Shown here piece by piece: positions 5,763-9,770 of a DNA stretch of 9,770 nt. The stretch is from the NCBI GenBank assembly GCA_023431045.1, contig JAEYXZ010000062.1, positions 1 to 9,770 of the forward strand, read 5' to 3'. Numbering within the stretch: the first letter of the stretch is position 1; each line of letters opens with the position of its first letter. This DNA comes from Bacillota bacterium. GTDB lineage: Bacteria; Bacillota_I; Bacilli_A; Acholeplasmatales; Acholeplasmataceae. Both the position numbers and the translations under genes were made by a program. Under the pieces are notes generated by a model that was given only the letters and a program-made list of their open reading frames with translations, was not told the DNA's origin and did not search any database.

Positions 5763-5791
5763 TTGCATGTTATTTTTTGATTTGATATACT
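5763..5791 (+). promoter_or_regulatory. Promoter of the purine permease transcript
   Basis: TTGCAT (5763-5768), a 17-nt spacer and TATACT (5786-5791) match a sigma-70/SigA promoter. Transcription would start near 5798, just upstream of the riboswitch aptamer. The same -35/-10 pair with the same spacing drives the uracil permease. Confidence 0.7.
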
Positions 5792-5813
5792 AATTTCGTA
5801 TTTGAAAAGATTG

Positions 5814-5878
5814 TCGTATAATAGGTCAAATAAGGTGACCGAGTTTCTACCGCATAACCGTAAAACGTGCGACTACGA
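5814..5878 (+). promoter_or_regulatory. Guanine-type purine riboswitch aptamer
   Basis: The core matches the purine riboswitch: TATAAT junction (5817-5822), P2 GGTCA/TGACC (5824-5828, 5836-5840) with loop AATAAGG, GAGTTTCTACC (5841-5851), and P3 CGCAT/GTGCG (5851-5855, 5867-5871) with loop CCGTAAA. GG in loop 2 (5834-5835) and CC in loop 3 (5858-5859) can make the known loop-loop pairs. P1 is TCGTA/TACGA (5814-5818, 5874-5878). The specificity base, C or U in the GA(C/U)TA junction, is C at 5873, so the ligand should be guanine or hypoxanthine rather than adenine. P1 is short, and P3 has two mismatches next to its loop. A terminator lies 40 nt downstream, so ligand binding should switch the permease gene off. 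Confidence 0.93.
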
Positions 5879-5883
5879 GTGAT

Positions 5884-5905
5884 CAACTTCTTCTTTTTTA
5901 AGTTG
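5884..5905 (+). other. Hairpin between riboswitch aptamer and terminator
   Basis: CAACTT (5884-5889) and AAGTTG (5900-5905) form a 6-bp stem with a 10-nt pyrimidine-rich loop. The flanking CTAC (5873-5876) and GTAG (5911-5914) could pair around it, using bases of the aptamer junction. It may therefore be part of the antiterminator or expression platform. Confidence 0.4.
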
Positions 5906-5918
5906 TCAAAGTAGATAG

Positions 5919-5960
5919 AAACCATATACCTTCAGCAAGTATCTGGTTTTTTTATTTTTT
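5919..5960 (+). terminator. Riboswitch-controlled intrinsic terminator
   Basis: AAACCA (5919-5924) pairs with TGGTTT (5944-5949), and ATAC (5926-5929) with GTAT (5939-5942), across one T-C mismatch and a 9-nt loop. A T-rich run to 5960 follows. An alternative pairing of GTTTCTA (5843-5849, aptamer core) with TAGAAAC (5916-5922, overlapping the terminator arm) is a plausible antiterminator, so aptamer folding on purine binding would leave the terminator free. Confidence 0.88.
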
Positions 5961-6003
5961 TGACATTTCTTTCCAAGTACAAAAATCAAAAAAGGAGAAA
6001 AAC

Positions 6004-7374
6004 ATGAATTCAATTCGCAAGTTCTTCAAGTTCGAAGAACGTAGTACGAATTTTCGTATTGAAACCATTGGAGGAATCGTAACATTCCTTGCAATGGCGT
6101 ATATTTTAGTTGTTAATCCTGGTATTTCATCTGGGCTTTGGTCAGGTAATGCCGGGATTCCTTATGGTGGTGTCTTCTTTGCTACCGCAGTTGGTGCTTT
6201 CTTAGCAACCTTATTAATGGCGTTACTTGCTAATCTTCCGATTGCACTTGCACCTGGTATGGGTGTTAATGCTTTTTTTGTTGGAACAATTATTGGAATC
6301 CATGGTTATACTTGGCAAGAAGCTTTAGCTCTATCATTTATTGGTGGTGTCATCTTCTTATTAATCTCATTAACTCCAATTAGAAGAAAATTAATTGAAG
6401 CAATCCCAGAAGACTTAAAAGCTGCAATCGGTGCAGGGATTGGTTTCTTTATTGCTTTTGTTGGATTAAGATTGACTGGTGTCTTTGTTTGGAATAATCA
6501 ATTAGAACTTGGTAATTTAGCTGATCCTACCGTTTTATTATCCTTATTCTCAATTGCGGTTATTTTTGTTATTCATTCACTAAAACATAAGGTATCAAGA
6601 TTCTCATTCATTATTTCAATTCTATTAACTACAATTGTTGGCTTAGTAATGGGATATGTCTTTAATGTTCCAGGAATGCCTGCAATTGGTGAATTTAACT
6701 ACGATGCATTTGCTGATATTCCACAAGTTGCATTTGTAGGTTTTGCTGAGGGTCTTGGTACAGTATTTACTTCTCATAGTATTACAACCTCACTATTCTT
6801 AGTCTTTGCATTATTGTTTGTTGATATCTTTGATACTGCTGGTACTTTAGTTGCTGTTTCTAAAGGTGCTAACTTAGTTGATGAAAAAGGACAAATTCCA
6901 AATATTGATAAAGCGTTATTCTCAGATGCGGCTGGCACAATGATTTCATCCATGTTAGGTACTCCAGAAATTACTTCTTATGTGGAGTCTGCAACCGGAG
7001 TTGAAGCAGGTGCTAGAACTGGATTCTCAAGTTTAGTCGTTGGGGTTTTATTCCTCTTATCGCTTGCACTATTCCCAATCTTTAATGTCTTCACTTATTC
7101 CTCTGTGACCGCTGGTGCACTTGTATTAGTAGGTGTTCTAATGGCTCAACAATTAAAAGAAATCAACTGGAGTGATATTACTGCAGCAATTACCGCATTC
7201 ATTACCATTGCTGGTATGTTATTCACATCATCGATTGCTGATGGTATCGCATTCGGATTTATCTTCTACAGTTTAATTAAACTTGTTCGTGGAGAAATCA
7301 AATCCGTATCTCCAATCATTTGGGTATCTTCCGCTTTATTTGTTGGATACTTCGTTTTAATGACAATCATTTAA
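6004..7374 (+). CDS. pbuG: Guanine/hypoxanthine permease, NCS2 family (AzgA/PbuG branch)
   Basis: This 456-residue inner-membrane proton symporter imports purine bases for salvage. Family landmarks: the N-terminal amphipathic segment and ETIGGIVTFLAMAYILVVNP (20-39), ALAPGMGVNAFF (81-92), AAIGAGIGFFIAFVGL (140-155), VDIFDTAGTL (273-282), the GTPEITSYVES segment with GVEAGARTG (319-340), and a series of hydrophobic helices consistent with 14 transmembrane segments. These blocks separate the AzgA/PbuG branch from uracil or xanthine carriers. Length is normal (B. subtilis PbuG is about 440). GGAG (5994-5997) lies 6 nt before the ATG. The riboswitch upstream has a C specificity base, which independently supports guanine/hypoxanthine as substrate. 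It is a single-gene transcript, convergent with the uracil permease and ending at a shared terminator. Confidence 0.92.
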   Translation: MNSIRKFFKFEERSTNFRIETIGGIVTFLAMAYILVVNPGISSGLWSGNAGIPYGGVFFATAVGAFLATLLMALLANLPIALAPGMGVNAFFVGTIIGIHGYTWQEALALSFIGGVIFLLISLTPIRRKLIEAIPEDLKAAIGAGIGFFIAFVGLRLTGVFVWNNQLELGNLADPTVLLSLFSIAVIFVIHSLKHKVSRFSFIISILLTTIVGLVMGYVFNVPGMPAIGEFNYDAFADIPQVAFVGFAEGLGTVFTSHSITTSLFLVFALLFVDIFDTAGTLVAVSKGANLVDEKGQIPNIDKALFSDAAGTMISSMLGTPEITSYVESATGVEAGARTGFSSLVVGVLFLLSLALFPIFNVFTYSSVTAGALVLVGVLMAQQLKEINWSDITAAITAFITIAGMLFTSSIADGIAFGFIFYSLIKLVRGEIKSVSPIIWVSSALFVGYFVLMTII

Positions 7375-7385
7375 TAGAATAAATC

Positions 7386-7422
7386 TTTTCTGGGATCTTT
7401 AGGATCAATCGCTGACAGAAAA
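7386..7422 (+). other. Stem-loop in the 3' untranslated region of the purine permease mRNA
   Basis: TTTTCTG (7386-7392) and CAGAAAA (7416-7422) can pair; an inner GATC (7394-7397) can pair with GATC (7403-7406). It lies between the stop codon and the terminator and may act only as a 3' stabilising structure. Confidence 0.3.
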
Positions 7423-7427
7423 CATAA

Positions 7428-7458
7428 AAAAGGTGCCACTTTGAAAATGGCACCTTTT
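7428..7458. terminator. Bidirectional intrinsic terminator shared by the two permease genes
   Basis: AAAAGGTGCCA (7428-7438) and TGGCACCTTTT (7448-7458) form a perfect 11-bp stem with a 9-nt loop. On the plus strand TTTTATTAT follows; on the minus strand a run of six T follows. It ends both convergent transcripts. Confidence 0.92.
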
Positions 7459-7472
7459 ATTATGAATGAATT

Positions 7473-8876
7473 TTATCCTTTATTTTTTGGTGTTACAAAA
7501 TTGAGTAAGAGATTGAGTAATATACCACCAATCGCTGCAATACCAATACCAGGTAACATGAATTCTGGTGTTAGTTCAATACTATTGACTCCTAATCCAA
7601 CAATTGCTATAAACGCGATAACTGCAACAACCTTCGGATCAAAGACATTGACTTGATTATCAATCATTAAGGCAATCCCTTGAACTGCGATTGCGCCAAA
7701 AAGATAGATTGAGATTCCTTGAACGACAGGATTCGTAATAATAAGTGCTAGGTTTCCAAGTTGAAGTACTTGAAGTAAGATACCAATGATAATTGCTAGA
7801 ATACCAGTAATCATGAAAACAAAACTTGAGAAGTTTTTAGTGACCGCTGATGCTGAGATGTTTTCACCATAATTCGTACCAGCTGGACCACCAAAGACAA
7901 CCGCCACGATATCACCAACACCGTCCCCTACTAAATTATCACCAAGCATATTTTTAATTGGATAGTGTTTACCTCCCTTATCTTTAGAAAGTGCATTGAC
8001 ATATAAATCAATTTGATTCACGTGTGCACTAGATTCTGGGATGGTTGCAAACGCGATTGGGAAAATTGCAATAATAGCTACCCCGATCATTGGTAGTGCA
8101 CCAAATGCAGCGGGAATCGTTACCCATGGCATTGCATCAAGTAATTTAATGCCTGATGCACTTGCAATTCCTGCAAAGTAGGTTTGATAACCACCCGCTG
8201 AAAATGGAATCCAAATTAAATATGAGAAGACAATTCCAACAACAGTTCCAAGTAAGATTGGAATTTGTGAGATAAATCCTTTCTTTAAGACCACTGTAAA
8301 GATGACTGTTGCAAGAAGTGATACCATACCAACTAAAACTGCAAGCCAATCAATATTAACAAAGTCCCCTGATGCACTCCAATCATTGGTTAAACTTTGA
8401 AGAGTTACTCTTGCAAGAGATAAACCAATAATCATTGCGATTGTCCCAGTGATATGACTAGGTAAAATCTTATCAATAGCTTCTTTTCCAAATTTCTTAA
8501 TTAAAAGTCCTGCGCCGATACTCATGAGACCCGATACGACTGAAGCGATCAGGACTGCACCGAGTGTGGCTGCAGGACTATTTGAATTAGATACCGCATA
8601 GCCGGTAACAATACCGACAGCTGGAATGTATGAAAATGAGGAACCATAATAGAGAGGAATCTTAAATCCGGTGATGAAAAGAAAAGCGATGGTCGCAAGT
8701 CCACTTGCGAGAACTGCGGCTGGGATGGAATAAATTGCCATATTTCCATTCATCAGGATAGCTGCTAAAACAGTGGCTGGTAGCATCACTAGAAATTGCT
8801 GTAGTGCAAAGACTAATGCTTGGCCTAATTTAGGTTTTTCATCTGGTAAAAACCCTGTGACTTGTTGTTGTTGCAT
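7473..8876 (-). CDS. Uracil permease, NCS2 family (UraA/PyrP branch)
   Basis: This 467-residue inner-membrane proton symporter probably imports uracil for pyrimidine salvage. Landmarks: LQQFLVMLPATVL in the first helix (25-37), YYGSSFSYIP (76-85), FATIPESSAH (276-285) with Glu281, and GGPAGTNYGENI (329-340) with Glu338. The two glutamates correspond to the pair that binds uracil in E. coli UraA, and N-Y-G-E-N is the uracil-type version of the signature. The helix count fits 14 segments. AAGGAG (8885-8890) is 8 nt before the ATG. The gene has its own promoter and an attenuator leader. PyrP or UraA would be fair names; a uracil/xanthine mixed carrier is less likely because xanthine carriers lack the YGEN motif. 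Confidence 0.9.
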   Translation of the reverse strand: MQQQQVTGFLPDEKPKLGQALVFALQQFLVMLPATVLAAILMNGNMAIYSIPAAVLASGLATIAFLFITGFKIPLYYGSSFSYIPAVGIVTGYAVSNSNSPAATLGAVLIASVVSGLMSIGAGLLIKKFGKEAIDKILPSHITGTIAMIIGLSLARVTLQSLTNDWSASGDFVNIDWLAVLVGMVSLLATVIFTVVLKKGFISQIPILLGTVVGIVFSYLIWIPFSAGGYQTYFAGIASASGIKLLDAMPWVTIPAAFGALPMIGVAIIAIFPIAFATIPESSAHVNQIDLYVNALSKDKGGKHYPIKNMLGDNLVGDGVGDIVAVVFGGPAGTNYGENISASAVTKNFSSFVFMITGILAIIIGILLQVLQLGNLALIITNPVVQGISIYLFGAIAVQGIALMIDNQVNVFDPKVVAVIAFIAIVGLGVNSIELTPEFMLPGIGIAAIGGILLNLLLNFVTPKNKG

Positions 8877-8916
8877 TGGTATTTCTCCTTCTTATTTTAT
8901 TTAATGTAATTTCCAG

Positions 8917-8940
8917 AAAAAAAGGACACTTATAGTGTCC
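8917..8940 (-). terminator. Leader terminator of the uracil permease gene
   Basis: On the minus strand GGACACT-ATA-AGTGTCC forms a perfect 7-bp hairpin followed at once by seven T. It lies between the promoter and the permease start, so it must be conditional: it is the 'off' part of an attenuator. Confidence 0.9.
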
Positions 8941-8959
8941 TGTAAAAGCAATTTTTCAT
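8930..8959 (-). CDS. Possible 9-residue leader peptide before the uracil permease
   Basis: ATG (8959-8957) opens MKNCFYRTL, ending in TAA inside the loop of the leader terminator. AAGG lies only 4 nt before the ATG, which is short spacing. A ribosome on this frame would cover the antiterminator 3' arm and terminator 5' arm, which could influence termination. It may well be chance. Confidence 0.22.
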   Translation of the reverse strand: MKNCFYRTL

Positions 8960-9001
8960 TAATCCTTACATGAAACATCACTCACGGTGTCTTTTCAGGA
9001 C
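8937..9001 (-). promoter_or_regulatory. Antiterminator and possible PyrR-binding anti-antiterminator of the uracil permease leader
   Basis: GTCCTGAAAAG (9001-8991) pairs with CTTTTACAGGAC (8948-8937), 11 bp with one bulged base, and overlaps the terminator's 5' arm: a classical antiterminator. A competing hairpin (8997-8971) uses the same 5' arm. It has TGAAA/TTTCA as lower stem, a purine-rich AGA internal bulge, a short CA/TG upper stem, and a loop CCGTGAG whose first six bases fit the CNGNGA consensus of PyrR-binding loops. PyrR with UMP would stabilise that hairpin and cause termination, as for B. subtilis pyrP. The upper stem is weak and the loop has seven rather than six bases, so the PyrR assignment is tentative; the attenuator itself is well supported. 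Confidence 0.6.
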
Positions 9002-9015
9002 TTACATTTATGACA

Positions 9016-9044
9016 AGTATATCAAAATCAAAATTGATATGCAA
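9016..9044 (-). promoter_or_regulatory. Promoter of the uracil permease transcript
   Basis: On the minus strand TTGCAT (9044-9039), a 17-nt spacer and TATACT (9021-9016). Transcription would start near 9009, just before the antiterminator's 5' arm. It is nearly the same sequence as the purine permease promoter. Confidence 0.7.
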
Positions 9045-9078
9045 GTTATATCATTAATGAAAATGTTTGATACGTCTT

Positions 9079-9770
9079 TCACTCATTTTCAGTAATATCT
9101 TTAAAGTATGCTTCAAGTGTTTCCATATAATCTTTTCTTGTTTCATTTCTAGCAAGTTTGGCTCTCACTTCACTTGCTTTTGGTAATCCTTTTAAATACC
9201 AAGGACCATGACTTCTCATTTCAAGGCACGCAATATGCTCACCTCTAAGTCTTGCAAGATCATCAAAATGTCTCATCATTAATTCTTTAATTTCAATATA
9301 AGTTCTTGGTGGTGCTTCACGACCATCAAGAAATGCATTGATTTCTCTAAATACCCATGGGTTACCAAGTGCAGCACGCCCAATCATCACGGCATCACAT
9401 CCTGTATAATCAAGCATATGTTTTGCAGATGGTCCATCTGTAACATTACCATTTCCAATCACTGGAATTGATACTGCTTCTTTTACTGCTTTAATGACAT
9501 CTAAATCAGGTTCACCACTATATCCTTGTGCACGGGTTCTTGCGTGCACTGTAATTGCAGATGCTCCAGCAGCTTCAATCATCTTTGCAACTTCTACAGC
9601 ATTGACGCTATTGGCATCCCAACCACTTCTAATCTTAACAGTGACTGGTTTTGAGACTTTTGCTTTAATTGCTTTAACAATATCATAAATTTTTTGAGGA
9701 TCTTTCATTAAGGATGCGCCAGCTTGCGCAGCAATTGCAACCTTAGGAACAGGGCATCCCATATTAATAT
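9079..9770 (-). CDS. tRNA-dihydrouridine synthase (DusB-like), 5' end beyond window
   Basis: This FMN enzyme reduces uridines in the tRNA D-loop to dihydrouridine using NADPH. The visible part (about 230 residues) begins inside the active-site motif: I-N-M-G-C-P with the catalytic cysteine, so the first in-frame ATG (9762) is internal and the true start is outside. Further blocks, numbered from that Met: SLMKDP (17-22), VTVKIRSGW (41-48) with the FMN-contacting Lys, ITVHARTRAQGYSG (70-83), IGNGNV (102-107) and AVMIGRAALGNPWVF (124-138), the phosphate-binding end of the TIM barrel. The C-terminal helical domain with LPKASEVRAKL closes the protein. The gene ends in TGA, evidence that TGA is a stop here. 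No convincing terminator separates it from the uracil permease promoter, so some read-through into that leader is possible. Confidence 0.94.
   Translation of the reverse strand, partial: INMGCPVPKVAIAAQAGASLMKDPQKIYDIVKAIKAKVSKPVTVKIRSGWDANSVNAVEVAKMIEAAGASAITVHARTRAQGYSGEPDLDVIKAVKEAVSIPVIGNGNVTDGPSAKHMLDYTGCDAVMIGRAALGNPWVFREINAFLDGREAPPRTYIEIKELMMRHFDDLARLRGEHIACLEMRSHGPWYLKGLPKASEVRAKLARNETRKDYMETLEAYFKDITENE

Noticed and set aside
5817..5822. TATAAT as a -10 promoter element
   Set aside because: It is the conserved J1/2 junction of the purine riboswitch aptamer; the real promoter lies upstream at 5763-5791.
7441..8749. Open frames at 7441-7656 (+), 8146-8349 (-) and 8549-8749 (-)
   Set aside because: All are shadows of the uracil permease gene; the first also starts inside the bidirectional terminator.
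9079..9081. TGA read as tryptophan (Mycoplasma code)
   Set aside because: Dus has its full C-terminal domain at this stop, and tryptophans throughout the window are TGG.
9494..9688. Plus-strand open frame
   Set aside because: Antisense to conserved dus sequence; no supporting signals.
1..9770. CRISPR arrays, insertion sequences, tRNA or rRNA genes, phage genes
   Set aside because: No direct-repeat arrays, transposase motifs, tRNA cloverleaf or rRNA-like stretches were seen on either strand.

Overview
The window is AT-rich, with ten intact protein-coding genes plus one gene cut at each end. It looks like a low-GC Firmicutes/Tenericutes chromosome, most probably an Acholeplasma-type mollicute. 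Reasons: the family content is Bacillus-like (CdaA, HflX, YutD, YuiD/DUF212, DegV, PbuG) and a guanine riboswitch is present. TGA is used as a stop (the dus gene ends in it) and tryptophan is TGG, so the code is standard rather than the Mycoplasma code. The cdaA operon lacks the cdaR and glmM genes that follow it in cell-walled Firmicutes. The genus is an inference; no rRNA is present to confirm it.

Region 1 (1-4260, minus strand) is a tightly packed operon. It reads cdaA (c-di-AMP synthase), a 59-residue membrane protein, a 528-residue membrane PAS/degenerate-GGDEF protein, 5-formyltetrahydrofolate cyclo-ligase, YutD-family protein, a stand-alone Nfu domain, DUF212/YuiD and the start of a degV gene. 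Gaps are 0-29 bp, one pair overlaps by 7 bp, and an extended -10 promoter lies in front of cdaA. The first three genes form a candidate c-di-AMP signalling module in the place where cdaR-glmM would be expected.

Region 2 (4261-5710, plus strand) holds hflX, a ribosome-splitting GTPase, transcribed divergently from cdaA. Its leader is the most interesting part of the window. A 12-codon upstream ORF with its own ribosome binding site is followed by four mutually exclusive pairing segments. One of the alternative stems (9 bp) covers the hflX ribosome binding site, and the competing 13-bp perfect stem frees it. This is the layout of erm-type translational attenuators induced by ribosome stalling, here placed in front of a gene whose relatives rescue antibiotic-stalled ribosomes.

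Region 3 (5711-8876) holds two convergent NCS2 nucleobase transporters, a guanine/hypoxanthine permease (plus) and a uracil permease (minus), sharing one bidirectional terminator. Each has its own transcriptional attenuator: a guanine riboswitch before the purine permease, and an antiterminator/terminator leader with a possible PyrR-type loop before the uracil permease. Their promoters are nearly identical (TTGCAT, 17 nt, TATACT).

Region 4 (8877-9770) holds the uracil permease leader and the 3' part of a minus-strand tRNA-dihydrouridine synthase gene whose 5' end lies beyond the window.
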